Source: an uncultured Steroidobacter sp.
GTDB taxonomy: Bacteria > Pseudomonadota > Gammaproteobacteria > Steroidobacterales > Steroidobacteraceae
Assembly (NCBI RefSeq): GCF_937958065.1
Contig: NZ_CALFXI010000027.1
Span: 1 to 64,000 of the forward strand
Length of the DNA: 64,000 nucleotides
Direction: 5' to 3'
Part shown: positions 35,810-44,626 of the stretch, in pieces
Position numbering within the stretch: position 1 is the stretch's first letter
Layout: every line of letters begins with the position of its first letter
The notes under the pieces: model-generated
Seen by the model: only the letters and a program-made list of their open reading frames with translations
What the model was told of the DNA's origin: nothing
Databases searched by the model: none
Program-made: the position numbers and the translations under genes

Positions 35810-37306
35810 ATGTCTTCAATCATCGTGGCGCGCGACGTCGCGTATGAATTTCCCAATGGGCGCGAGCTGTTCAAGCAGCTGAGCTTCTCCCTGAACGCCA
35901 CGCGTTCGGCCCTGGTCGGCCCCAACGGCGTCGGTAAAACTTGTCTCGCCCGGCTGCTTGCCGGCGAGCTCGAACCCACCAGTGGCGTCATCCAACGTCA
36001 CGGGTCCGTGTCGCTGTTCCCTCAGCGTGAGCCAGCGCAGCCGATCGCCGTGGCTGACTATCTTGCATCCGCGGATCAGTGGTCGCTGACGCGAGACCGG
36101 CTGCTGACAAACATCGATCAGCAAGCGTTGTGTACGACGCTCAGTGGCGGTCAGTGGATGCGAGTGCGGCTGGCACGCGCGCTGGACGAGGGCTTTTTGA
36201 TTCTCGACGAGCCCACCAACGATCTCGATCGCGACGGCCGCGAGGCTGTCTTCCAGTTCCTTCGTGCGCATACGGGCGGCGCATTGCTGATCTCTCACGA
36301 TCGCGAGGCGCTCGAACTGTGCGATGAGATCCTGGAGCTGTCCAACATCGGCCTGATGAAATTTGGCGGCTCCTGGTCCGAGTACGTGATCGAGAAGGAT
36401 CGCGAACGTGCACGCCTCGGCGCGGCACTCGATCAAGCCAAACGCGAGCGGGATGCAGCCCTCGTTCATCGCATCGAGCAGCAGGCGCGGCAGGAAAAGC
36501 GCAATCGTCGTGGACAGGCGGCCGCGGCCCGGGGCGGCATTCCGCGAATTCTGGCCGGCGGCCGCAAGCGCGCGGCGCAGGTCACGACTGGCAAACGCGA
36601 CGTCGCTTTGGTTGAACGCGCAGAGGCCGCGGTGACCAAGGCACATGAGGCGTTCGCGGATCTGAAGATCGATCCGGTGATGTACGCGGATCTGATGGGG
36701 CAGCCGCTGCATTCACAGAAGCTCATTGCCGAGGCCCATGGCTTCAACATCCGCTTTGGCGATTGGCTCTATCCGCGTGACCTCGACTTCAGCTGGCGCG
36801 GCAATGTGAGACTTGCCTTGCAAGGCCCCAACGGTTCCGGCAAATCCACGTTGCTCAAGGCGCTCACGGGGGCGCCCTTGATCACACGCGGCGAATTGAA
36901 TCGTGGGCAACTCGTGACTCTGTTTATCGATCAACGATGCAGCGTGCTCGACGATAGTTTGAGCGTCCTCGACAACGTCCGCGCGGTGGCACCCGGCAGC
37001 GAAAGCGAAATCCGCACCCACCTCGCCCGCCTTCTGTTCACCCGGGACACCGTGTTTCAAAAAGCCAGCTCCCTGAGCGGCGGCGAACGCCTGCGCGCCA
37101 CCTTGGCCCGCGCGCTGCTCGCCACCACCAAGCCCGAACTCCTGCTGCTGGACGAACCCACCAACAACCTGGACCTGGCCAACATCGAGTTCCTGGAGAG
37201 CCTGATCCACGAGTTCCGCGGCGCACTGATCGTCGTCTCGCACGACCGACGATTCCTGGAGAACTGCGGAGTCACGGCCGAGTTCGAGCTGCCAGCGCCT
37301 CGTTGA
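35810..37306 (+). CDS. ABC-F family ATPase (ribosome-associated type)
   Basis: 498 residues with two ATPase domains on one chain and no membrane segments. Domain 1 has GPNGVGKTC, LSGGQWMRVRLARAL and FLILDEPTNDLD; domain 2 has GPNGSGKST, LSGGERLRATLARALL and LLLLDEPTNNLD. A charged linker (about residues 195-260, rich in Arg, Ala and Gln) joins them. ABC-F proteins act on the ribosome in translation rescue or antibiotic resistance; the short linker gives no clear resistance class. It stands alone between two hairpins. Confidence 0.88.
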   Translation: MSSIIVARDVAYEFPNGRELFKQLSFSLNATRSALVGPNGVGKTCLARLLAGELEPTSGVIQRHGSVSLFPQREPAQPIAVADYLASADQWSLTRDRLLTNIDQQALCTTLSGGQWMRVRLARALDEGFLILDEPTNDLDRDGREAVFQFLRAHTGGALLISHDREALELCDEILELSNIGLMKFGGSWSEYVIEKDRERARLGAALDQAKRERDAALVHRIEQQARQEKRNRRGQAAAARGGIPRILAGGRKRAAQVTTGKRDVALVERAEAAVTKAHEAFADLKIDPVMYADLMGQPLHSQKLIAEAHGFNIRFGDWLYPRDLDFSWRGNVRLALQGPNGSGKSTLLKALTGAPLITRGELNRGQLVTLFIDQRCSVLDDSLSVLDNVRAVAPGSESEIRTHLARLLFTRDTVFQKASSLSGGERLRATLARALLATTKPELLLLDEPTNNLDLANIEFLESLIHEFRGALIVVSHDRRFLENCGVTAEFELPAPR

Positions 37307-37358
37307 TCAACGCCGCGGGCGCGCGCCGTTCACACGGTACGCGCTCCTCGGCAGATGG

Positions 37359-37378
37359 CCGCGGCACGGATGCCGCGG
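37359..37378 (+). terminator. Hairpin downstream of the ABC-F gene
   Basis: CCGCGGCA (37359-37366) and TGCCGCGG (37371-37378) form a perfect 8-bp stem with a CGGA loop about 50 bases past the ABC-F stop. It is a probable terminator, though no T-tract follows. Confidence 0.5.
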
Positions 37379-37525
37379 GCTTGCAGCGCGCAGCTGTCCG
37401 CGGAATCAACCACGCCAGCGATTTTAAACAAATAGATATTCATCATTTATGAGCGCCCACATCGATGCATCATCGTAACGGCGCGATGGAGGTAACCGAT
37501 CACCGACGAATGGAGCAGTCGAGCG

Positions 37526-38221
37526 ATGGGCGTGAATTGGGACTCGGGCCTCATTTACTGGAGGGACCACATCCCCAGCCCATCGGAACGCTACTCGCTC
37601 TCACATTTGCATCCTTTCATCCGGCCACTGATTCTGCCCGCCACCGAGAAGCATCCGCGTCGAGACGTGCAGCTACACGTCTCCTTCGGACTCCACACGT
37701 TCACCCGCGCAATATTGACTACCGACAGCGATCCCCAGCTCTACCGGGACAATAGGGAGGTGCGAAGCTTTTGCGCGCAGAGATACGCAAGCTCCTTCGA
37801 GCTGCCGGAAATCATTCGAACAATCGAGCACCGCCGCTGTGAGTTCGCGCGCGGAATGGGCGGCATCGTCAACTACGTGACAGTGGAAATTCGGACGGGT
37901 GCGCGTTACGCGGTTTTCTTCGACCTGCGACGATTCAAGAAAGCTGGCACGAATGCTGTGCACCTGATGGTGCAATCGGCCTACATACTCGATGCCCGCA
38001 AGTCGCCGCCCGGCTGCGGGCGCATCAGCTTCCATGCGCTGTTGGGCCATGTCCTGCGGGCACGAATCCACGGCCACCGCCCTGAATATCGAACTGCAGA
38101 AACGCGAAACCCCGCTCGAGGCGGGGTTTCGTCAGTCCGGATCCGCTTACCTGCCACCGGGGCAGACCTCTTCGGAGGCGGGCGTGCACCGGGCCGGCTT
38201 TTGTGCACGGAGGGATTTTAA
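37526..38221 (+). CDS. Hypothetical protein, C-terminus probably frameshifted
   Basis: 231 residues. The first 170 look like a real soluble protein, with SLSHLHPFIRPLIL, VSFGLHTFTRAI, LYRDNREVRSFCAQRYASSFELPEIIR, VNYVTVEIRTGARYAVFFDLRR and VHLMVQSAYILDA. The last 40 or so residues are Arg/Gly-rich and translate straight through a strong terminator hairpin at 38106-38130. A one-base shift near 38060 would end the protein just before the hairpin, so the C-terminus here is likely aberrant. Similar proteins occur near mobile elements as I recall, but I cannot name the family. Confidence 0.55.
   Translation: MGVNWDSGLIYWRDHIPSPSERYSLSHLHPFIRPLILPATEKHPRRDVQLHVSFGLHTFTRAILTTDSDPQLYRDNREVRSFCAQRYASSFELPEIIRTIEHRRCEFARGMGGIVNYVTVEIRTGARYAVFFDLRRFKKAGTNAVHLMVQSAYILDARKSPPGCGRISFHALLGHVLRARIHGHRPEYRTAETRNPARGGVSSVRIRLPATGADLFGGGRAPGRLLCTEGF
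38106..38130. terminator. Strong bidirectional terminator hairpin
   Basis: GAAACCCCGC (38106-38115) and GCGGGGTTTC (38121-38130) form a perfect 10-bp stem whose outer arms are A/T-rich, the form of a classic rho-independent terminator. It lies inside the reading frame of the preceding gene. Confidence 0.75.
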
Positions 38222-38351
38222 GGCGGCCGCCGAAACAGAACAAGCCCAACAGGCAGCCGATCTCATTGGTTGCTCCCCGGGGCTCATCCGTCCCAAGCGC
38301 CGCGCCAGTTTGCTATTCTGTGTATCCGTACAGTGACCCAAGCAGGGGACG

Positions 38352-38753
38352 ATGATGAGCGACGCGAAAGGGTTGTCCGAATTTCTCGTCATTTCCAAAG
38401 GCCATTGGGACGAAGACAAGTCCCCGGAAGAGATTCAGGCGGCCATCGATGCTTTTTATAAGTGGCACGACGTGCTGGTGGCCCAGGGCAAGATGATTTC
38501 GGGGCAGCGGCTGCAGCCGGCCAAGATGGTGGTTTCCAAGCATGGCATCACCGATGGGCCGTTTGCCGAAACCAAGGAAGTGATCGGCGGTTACTGGCAT
38601 TTTCTAGCCAATAGCCTGGAAGAGGCAGCCGCGCTGGCCGCGCAGAATCCATGCCTGGCGTGTGGGCTGAGCCTGGAGATCCGGCCGATCGAGCCGAAGC
38701 ATTGTTCCGCGTTCGATCAAACGACCGAGACGCCGAAGAGCTGGCGGCGATAA
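38352..38753 (+). CDS. YciI-like (DGPF-domain) protein
   Basis: 133 residues. The conserved ITDGPFAETKEVIGGYWHF motif and the preceding GQRLQPAK segment identify the YCII/DGPF domain, a ferredoxin-like alpha-beta fold often encoded near ECF sigma factors. Its function is not established. A ribosome site (AGGGGAC) lies just before the double ATG. The C-terminal 25 residues are not conserved-looking. It converges on the aldehyde dehydrogenase gene. Confidence 0.85.
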   Translation: MMSDAKGLSEFLVISKGHWDEDKSPEEIQAAIDAFYKWHDVLVAQGKMISGQRLQPAKMVVSKHGITDGPFAETKEVIGGYWHFLANSLEEAAALAAQNPCLACGLSLEIRPIEPKHCSAFDQTTETPKSWRR

Positions 38754-38818
38754 CGACCTATGCTTCGCTGCGTGCGCACAGAGGCTCACGCAGCGAAGAG
38801 GCACATTGCAAGTCCGCA

Positions 38819-40252
38819 TCAGCGCTCCGGGAAGTGACCCAGCACTGCCTTGGTCTCGAGGAATTCCTTCAAGCCCTCACGCCCCCACTCGCGGCCATTG
38901 CCGGACTGTTTGTAGCCACCGAACGGCGCATTCAGATCGACCGGCGCCTCATTGAGATGGATCATTCCCGCGCGCAGTTTCCTGGCGACCTGCTGTGCTC
39001 GTTCCAGACTTCCGGAGTACACATAGCCCGCCAAGCCATAGATTGTATCGTTGGCAATGCGAATGGCCTCCTGCTCGTCCCGGTAGGGAATCATCACCAG
39101 CACCGGACCGAAGATCTCTTCGCGGGCAATCGTCATCGAGTTGGTCACATCGGCGAAGATCGTCGGCCGCACGAAGTAGCCGCGAGTGAGCTCCGCGGGT
39201 CGTCCAAGCCCACCCGTAATGATTCTCGCGCCCTCCTCCACACCCCGCTGGATCAATCCCTGGATCTTGTCGAACTGCGCCTTGCTCGCCACCGGCCCCA
39301 TGGTCGTGCCCGACGCTTTCGGATCGCCGACGACGCAACGTTCGGCCACACTCCTGGCGATGCGCACCGCCTCATCGTAGAGATTCGCCGGGACGAGCAT
39401 GCGCGATGGAGCGTTACAGGACTGCCCACTGTTGATGAGCATCGGCATCACGCCGTTGCGGATGGCTGCAGTCAGGTCGGCATCGTCCAGAATGATGTTG
39501 GCGGACTTACCGCCGAGCTCTTGTGACACCCGCTTCACCGTGTCCGCAGCCACCTTCGCGACCTGGACACCGGCGCGCGTCGATCCCGTGAACGAAATCA
39601 TGTCCACGTCCGGATGGCGCGCCAATGCTTCTCCCACTGTCGGTCCATCGCCATCCACCAGGTTGAACACGCCTTTCGGCACCCGGGCTTCATCGAGGAT
39701 CTCGGCGAACACATGCGCGCACAGCGGCGCGATTTCGCTCGGCTTCAAAACGACGGTGCAACCGGTGGCGAGCGCCGGCGCCACTTTGCAGGCGATCTGA
39801 TTGATCGGCCAGTTCCAGGGCGTGATCAAGCCGCACACGCCGATCGGTTCGCGGCGTATCAACGTGCCACCCATCGGCTCTTCGAACTCGAACGTGCGCA
39901 GCGCCGTCAGCGCCGATATGAAGTGCCCGATGCCGGCGCCCGCCTGGACCTGCACCGCCAGTCCCAGCGGCGCGCCCATTTCATCCGAGATCACCTCGCC
40001 GAGGCGCGGCAGATGTTTCTGCATCACCTCGATGATCCGCTGAAGCAAAGCGATGCGTTCTTCACGAGACGTGACAGAGAACGACTCGAACGCAGCCCGT
40101 GCCGCTTTCACGGCCCGGTCGACGTCGACCGAGGATCCCAGGCTGATCACACCGACGGGCCGCTCCGTCGCTGGATTCACCACTTCGAGCTCACGATGCG
40201 AGGCCGGCGCCACCCAAGCGCCGTTGATATAGAACTGGCGGAAGTCGTACAT
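38819..40252 (-). CDS. Aldehyde dehydrogenase (NAD-dependent, ALDH superfamily)
   Basis: 477 residues. The active-site set is complete: Asn147 in PWNWPINQ, Glu245 in QELGGKS, and nucleophile Cys279 in SGQSCNAPSR. It oxidises an aldehyde to the acid with NAD(P)+. It is the last gene of the leftward operon TonB receptor, alcohol dehydrogenase, SDR, ALDH, and starts 9 bases after the SDR stop. If the RoxA-like enzyme at 59902 cleaves polyisoprene, the products would carry aldehyde ends, and this enzyme would be the logical first cytoplasmic step. That role is inference from context. Confidence 0.92.
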   Translation of the reverse strand: MYDFRQFYINGAWVAPASHRELEVVNPATERPVGVISLGSSVDVDRAVKAARAAFESFSVTSREERIALLQRIIEVMQKHLPRLGEVISDEMGAPLGLAVQVQAGAGIGHFISALTALRTFEFEEPMGGTLIRREPIGVCGLITPWNWPINQIACKVAPALATGCTVVLKPSEIAPLCAHVFAEILDEARVPKGVFNLVDGDGPTVGEALARHPDVDMISFTGSTRAGVQVAKVAADTVKRVSQELGGKSANIILDDADLTAAIRNGVMPMLINSGQSCNAPSRMLVPANLYDEAVRIARSVAERCVVGDPKASGTTMGPVASKAQFDKIQGLIQRGVEEGARIITGGLGRPAELTRGYFVRPTIFADVTNSMTIAREEIFGPVLVMIPYRDEQEAIRIANDTIYGLAGYVYSGSLERAQQVARKLRAGMIHLNEAPVDLNAPFGGYKQSGNGREWGREGLKEFLETKAVLGHFPER

Positions 40253-40261
40253 GGGTGCCTC

Positions 40262-41026
40262 TTACTTCGGCGGCATGCGCTGAGCGCCGTCGAGACGGAT
40301 CGTCTCGCCGTTGAGGAACGGGTTCTCGGCGATCGAGATGACCAGCTGCGCAAACTCCGGGGGTCGCCCCAAGCGAGCCGGAAACGGAATCGAAGCGGTC
40401 AGTGCGGCTTGTTGTTGCTCATTGAGCTCGCCACCGAGCATCGGCGTTTCAAACACACCCGGCGCGATAGTCACGACGCGAATACCCACGCGTGCGAATT
40501 CGCGAGCCAACGGCAGCGTCATGCCCACGACACCCGCTTTCGATGCCGAGTACGCCGGCTGACCGATTTGCCCATCGAACGCGGCGATGGACGCAGTGTT
40601 CACGATCACACCCCGCTCGCCGCCGTCGAGCGCATCCGCATTCTGCAAACGCGCGGCCGCGAGACGGATGACGTTGAAAGTGCCGACCAGGTTCACATTG
40701 ACGATGCGCGAGAACTCCGCAAGCGATAACGGTCCGTCGCGCCCCACGGCCTTTCCCGGCCTGCCAATGCCTGCGCAGTTCACAATGACGCGCGCCACGC
40801 CGTTGCGCAGTTCCGCCGATTCGATGGCTCGGGCAGTGCTCGCCTCATCGGCAACGTTGCACACCTCGGCGTGACAGCCGAGCGACTTCGCCTGCGCCGC
40901 CAGTGTTGCCTCGTTCAAGTCGAGCAACGTGACTTTGGCCCCCGCCTTCAACAGAGCGGCGGCGGTCGCGGCGCCGAGGCCGGAAGCGCCACCCGTGACG
41001 ATTGCTGCATGACCCGCTAGATGCAT
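40262..41026 (-). CDS. SDR, 3-hydroxyacyl-CoA dehydrogenase type II-like (HSD10-like)
   Basis: 254 residues from ATG 41026, with GGAG upstream; the frame extends further but the Rossmann domain begins here. TGGASGLG (11-18), NCAGIG, and YSASKAG are intact. GVFETPMLG and the C-terminal FLNGETIRLDGAQRMPPK tail are characteristic of the HSD17B10 group, which includes 2-methyl-3-hydroxyacyl-CoA dehydrogenases. Such an enzyme suits beta-oxidation of methyl-branched isoprenoid chains. It lies 14 bases after the alcohol dehydrogenase stop in the TonB receptor operon. Confidence 0.88.
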   Translation of the reverse strand: MHLAGHAAIVTGGASGLGAATAAALLKAGAKVTLLDLNEATLAAQAKSLGCHAEVCNVADEASTARAIESAELRNGVARVIVNCAGIGRPGKAVGRDGPLSLAEFSRIVNVNLVGTFNVIRLAAARLQNADALDGGERGVIVNTASIAAFDGQIGQPAYSASKAGVVGMTLPLAREFARVGIRVVTIAPGVFETPMLGGELNEQQQAALTASIPFPARLGRPPEFAQLVISIAENPFLNGETIRLDGAQRMPPK

Positions 41027-41040
41027 TCGAGAAACTCCGA

Positions 41041-42153
41041 TTAAACAGTGTGGGGCGGCTGCACGATGGCCTTGATTGCCAGGCCGCTGGCGCACGCCGC
41101 GGCCGCTTCGTCGAGCTGTGCCAGATTGAAATAGGAGACCAGCCGATCGAACGGAAACTGTCCGGCGCGCCACCACTCGATCAGCTGTGGAATGAATCGG
41201 TACGGCACGCTGTCGCCCTCGGTGACACCGCGCAGCGTCTTTCCGTACAGCAACCCGTTCATGTGAAGCTGTACTTCGGCTCGATGGCCGGCGACGCCCA
41301 GCGACACACATGCGCCGCAAGCTCGCAAGCTGTCTACCGCCTGCCTCAGCACCACCGGTGAGCCGGTACACTCGACGCTATAGTGAACCCCGCGCCCCTT
41401 GGTGAGACTTCGAATCGTCGCGAGGGCATCGTCGACCTGGGCATTGATGGTGACGGTCGCACCCAATTCCGCCGCGATGCCCAACCGTCCGGCATTCCTG
41501 TCGATCGCAATGATCGTCGTGCATCCAGCAATGCGGGCCGCCATGATCGCCGACAGGCCGACGCTGCCCGCACCGAAGATGGCGATAGTGTCGCCACGTC
41601 TCGGCTTCAGCACATTGATCACGGCGCCAGCGCCCGTTTGCATGCTGCATCCAAGCGGCCCCATGAGCTCCAACGGCACATCGGTCGGCACACGAACTGC
41701 GTTCGACTCCAGCACCAGCGCGTGAGTGCTGAAGGCGCTTTGGCCGATGAACCGAGCCGAGAGCGGCTGACCCTCTTTATCTCTCGCCAGCGCACTGCCA
41801 TCCGCACGCACGCCGCCAAAGTTGAGACGAGCGTTGCGCGTGCAGTACGCCATTCGATCCTCCTGGCAATACTCACAATCGCCACAGTATGCATACGAAA
41901 GCACGACGGCATCGCCGGGCCGCAATCGCGTCACGCCCGGGCCCGTTTGTTCGACGATGCCGGCCCCTTCGTGTCCCAGGATCGCAGGCAGCTTGAACGG
42001 CAGCTCCTGGTCGCGCGCACTGAGGTCCGTATGACACAGACCGCAGCCGACGATGCGAACCAACACTTCGTGTTCGCGAGGTGCGTCGATCTCGATCTGT
42101 TCGATCTCGAACGCACCCGGGCGACGGACGACGGCGGCAGTGGCAACACGCAT
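41041..42153 (-). CDS. Zinc-dependent alcohol dehydrogenase (MDR, aryl/terpenoid type)
   Basis: About 370 residues from ATG 42153 (42159 and 42174 also possible). The catalytic zinc ligands are in CGLCHTD and GHEGAG, the structural zinc lobe in CGDCEYCQEDRMAYC, and the cofactor loop in GAGSVGLSAIM. This form is closest to benzyl-alcohol and geraniol-type dehydrogenases. It would interconvert an alcohol and aldehyde before the ALDH step. It follows the TonB receptor in the same operon. Confidence 0.88.
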   Translation of the reverse strand: MRVATAAVVRRPGAFEIEQIEIDAPREHEVLVRIVGCGLCHTDLSARDQELPFKLPAILGHEGAGIVEQTGPGVTRLRPGDAVVLSYAYCGDCEYCQEDRMAYCTRNARLNFGGVRADGSALARDKEGQPLSARFIGQSAFSTHALVLESNAVRVPTDVPLELMGPLGCSMQTGAGAVINVLKPRRGDTIAIFGAGSVGLSAIMAARIAGCTTIIAIDRNAGRLGIAAELGATVTINAQVDDALATIRSLTKGRGVHYSVECTGSPVVLRQAVDSLRACGACVSLGVAGHRAEVQLHMNGLLYGKTLRGVTEGDSVPYRFIPQLIEWWRAGQFPFDRLVSYFNLAQLDEAAAACASGLAIKAIVQPPHTV

Positions 42154-42178
42154 TCGCATCCCGCCAGCTCGCAACCGC

Positions 42179-44500
42179 TTAGAACGACATCCGCAATGTC
42201 AAACCGTACGTGAGCGGCGCGGAGACATAGCCGTTGGAGTCGGTGCCCTGCAGAGGCGAATTGAAATGCTGCGTCACATAGCGCTGATCGCTGCAGTTCT
42301 GACACCAGGCCGTCACGGACCACGAGTTGTCCGGCGCCTTCAAGCCGAGGCTCAGATTCAGCTCGGTCTGCGCATCTCGCATGAGATCGTTGGAAGTGTT
42401 GGTGTACTGCTCGCCGGTGTGAGTCGCGGCGACGCGCCCGATCAACGAGAGGTTGTTGCTCAACGGCTGATCGAGATTCAGTGAGATGTTGGCTGCAAGC
42501 TCGGGCGCCTGAGCAAACTCACGACCTGACAGATTCAGAATCGACGCGGCTTCACCGAACTCCGCCTTCGACAGCCAGGTGGCATCCAGGCCCAGGGTCA
42601 ACGTGTCCGTCAGCGAGAAGCTGTTTTCTGCTTCGAGGCCATACACGGTGGCTTCCGGCGCATTCACGATCGTGAACTGCGTGCCCAGGAATTGCGCGAC
42701 CTGCAGATCCTTCATCTCGTCGTAGAACGCGGCGAAGTTGCTGCGCGCGCGACCACCAGCGTACTCGGTCTTCAGACCCACTTCGTAACCGTCGACGTAT
42801 TCCGGCTTGTAGCGCGGATCGAGCGGCACGGCGCCAGGAACTTCGGCGGGATTGTTGGCCCGGGTACCCGCAGCGGTGTTGTCGATGTTGACGCCGCCGG
42901 CTTTGAAACCACGGCTGTAACTCACGTAGCCCATGACATCCGGCGTGAACTGGTACTGCAGACCCAAGGTGCCGGTGGCCGCGTCGTCCTCTTGCTTGGT
43001 GCTGTACTCTGGACCGGGCTGCACATTCAACAAGCGGAACGCGGCGTTCGGCAGCGGCGTGAAGTAGAACCGCCGGAACGCGCCGGTCTTGTCTTCACGC
43101 GAGTAGCGAGCGCCGACAATCAGCTTCAATGGATCGCTGAGCCCGATGCTCCAATGCGTGAATGCGGCGTACGATCGGCTGCTCGCCGGCAGAACGGCAT
43201 CGCTCCACAAACCTTCCGGCGCAGCGGATGTGCCGGGCGGCAGACCGGCCTGCGCCGCGAACAGCACATCGAAGAACGCCTGCGCCTGGTTGCCCCACAG
43301 CAGCTGGTGCGTGGCGTCGATGTCCTCGTCGGCAAAGTACGCGCCGAAGACATAGTCGGCCGACGCGAGCGTGCCGTTGTATGTGAGCTCCTGCGAGAAG
43401 AAATCGGTGCGGAAGCCTTCGTTGATGGTGAGGATGTTGGCGCCGGTGAAGTCGGCGTCCATGCCGTCCTGCTTGATCTTCCAGCTGCGATACGCCGTGA
43501 CCGAGTGGAACGAATTGCCCTGGCCCAGTTCCCAGTCGGCCTGCAGCACGACGCCCTTGTCCGTGACATCCTGGCGCGTGTCGTTGCTCAGCACCTGCTC
43601 ATAGTCGTCGAACTTCGGAGACGGCGGGTTCAAGCCGCGAGCGCGGATGAGAGTGTCGATCAGCGGCTGCAGCGGTCCGTCCACATCGTCGACCTGCCCG
43701 TAACAGCAGTTGCTCTTCTCCTCGGAATAATCGGCGATCAGTCGCAAGGTCAGCGATTCGGTGGGCTCGATCAGCACCTGAGCTTTGGCTGCGCGCGGCT
43801 TGCGTTCGTTGTAGGAGTCGCCCGTGTTCGGATTCTCGATGAAACCATCCGCTTCGGACCACAATGCCGCGACGCGAGCCGCCGCGCGCTCGCCCAGGGG
43901 AATATTGACGACGCCGCGTGCGAGCAAGGTGTCGTAGTTCCCATAGGTCAACTCGAAATTGGAATCGAAATCGCCCAGCGTGGGTCGAGCGCTGTTGATG
44001 AGCAATGCGCCCGCGGAAGTGTTCTTGCCGAACAGCGTACCTTGCGGGCCGCGCAGCACCTGCAGACCATCGATATCGAGCCAGTTCTGCAACGCCTGAC
44101 CGGCGCGCGTTCGGTACACGCCATCGACGAATACGCCGACGGCACCTTCGAACGCCCGGCTGTTGCCGACGGTCCCAATGCCTCTGATGCGAATGTTGGC
44201 GCTGTTCGCCGCGCTGTTGCTGGTGTCGAAGGAGATGCTCGGCGAGATCTGTTGTACGTCGGAGATGTTCTCGACGCGCGCGGCTTCGAGCGCTTCCGCC
44301 GTCACGGCGGTCACCGCGACCGGCACTTCTTGTAGATTTTGCGCGCGACGCTGAGCGGTAACGATGACCTCTTCGGTGTGTATTCCGGCGCTCTGGTTCG
44401 TGTTCGCGAGGTTGGATTCCTGCGCCACCGCAGTTCCCGCCATCGCCAGCATCACCGCCAGCGATCCGCCCACCCGCTTGTGCCCCAACTCGATACTCAT
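42179..44500 (-). CDS. TonB-dependent outer-membrane receptor
   Basis: 773 residues from ATG 44500, with GGGGGAAACG directly upstream. A signal peptide (LAVMLAMAGTAVA) is followed by a plug domain with the TonB-box-like EEVIVTAQRR, LQEVPVAVTAV, IRIRGIGTVG, and VLRGPQGTLFGKNTSAGALLI, then the 22-strand barrel ending in an aromatic (LRMSF). This branch imports hydrophobic catabolic substrates in sphingomonads and steroid degraders rather than siderophores. It heads the operon that ends in the aldehyde dehydrogenase. One of four copies of a conserved 17-bp box lies upstream (44604-44620). Confidence 0.93.
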   Translation of the reverse strand: MSIELGHKRVGGSLAVMLAMAGTAVAQESNLANTNQSAGIHTEEVIVTAQRRAQNLQEVPVAVTAVTAEALEAARVENISDVQQISPSISFDTSNSAANSANIRIRGIGTVGNSRAFEGAVGVFVDGVYRTRAGQALQNWLDIDGLQVLRGPQGTLFGKNTSAGALLINSARPTLGDFDSNFELTYGNYDTLLARGVVNIPLGERAAARVAALWSEADGFIENPNTGDSYNERKPRAAKAQVLIEPTESLTLRLIADYSEEKSNCCYGQVDDVDGPLQPLIDTLIRARGLNPPSPKFDDYEQVLSNDTRQDVTDKGVVLQADWELGQGNSFHSVTAYRSWKIKQDGMDADFTGANILTINEGFRTDFFSQELTYNGTLASADYVFGAYFADEDIDATHQLLWGNQAQAFFDVLFAAQAGLPPGTSAAPEGLWSDAVLPASSRSYAAFTHWSIGLSDPLKLIVGARYSREDKTGAFRRFYFTPLPNAAFRLLNVQPGPEYSTKQEDDAATGTLGLQYQFTPDVMGYVSYSRGFKAGGVNIDNTAAGTRANNPAEVPGAVPLDPRYKPEYVDGYEVGLKTEYAGGRARSNFAAFYDEMKDLQVAQFLGTQFTIVNAPEATVYGLEAENSFSLTDTLTLGLDATWLSKAEFGEAASILNLSGREFAQAPELAANISLNLDQPLSNNLSLIGRVAATHTGEQYTNTSNDLMRDAQTELNLSLGLKAPDNSWSVTAWCQNCSDQRYVTQHFNSPLQGTDSNGYVSAPLTYGLTLRMSF

Positions 44501-44603
44501 CGTTTCCCCCCGACTCTTATTGATCAGGCTGTTTGGATCGGGCGCCGCCACGGACGGTGGCCCGTTGTGACGCAAGCATGGACCCCGGGCGGGTCGGGCC
44601 GAC

Positions 44604-44620
44604 TCGTCGGATCTGACGAT
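44604..44620 (-). promoter_or_regulatory. Regulon box, copy 1 (TonB receptor operon)
   Basis: TCGTCGGATCTGACGAT on the plus strand, with TCGTC-N6-GACGA arms, lies 104 bases upstream of the TonB receptor start. Read on the gene's strand it is ATCGTCAGATCCGACGA. It matches the boxes at 47480, 56933 and 62010. Confidence 0.75.
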
Positions 44621-44626
44621 CTGGGG

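Noticed and set aside
35810..37306. The ABC-F gene as an antibiotic resistance determinant
   Set aside because: The interdomain linker shows no recognisable resistance-type extension and there is no resistance context.
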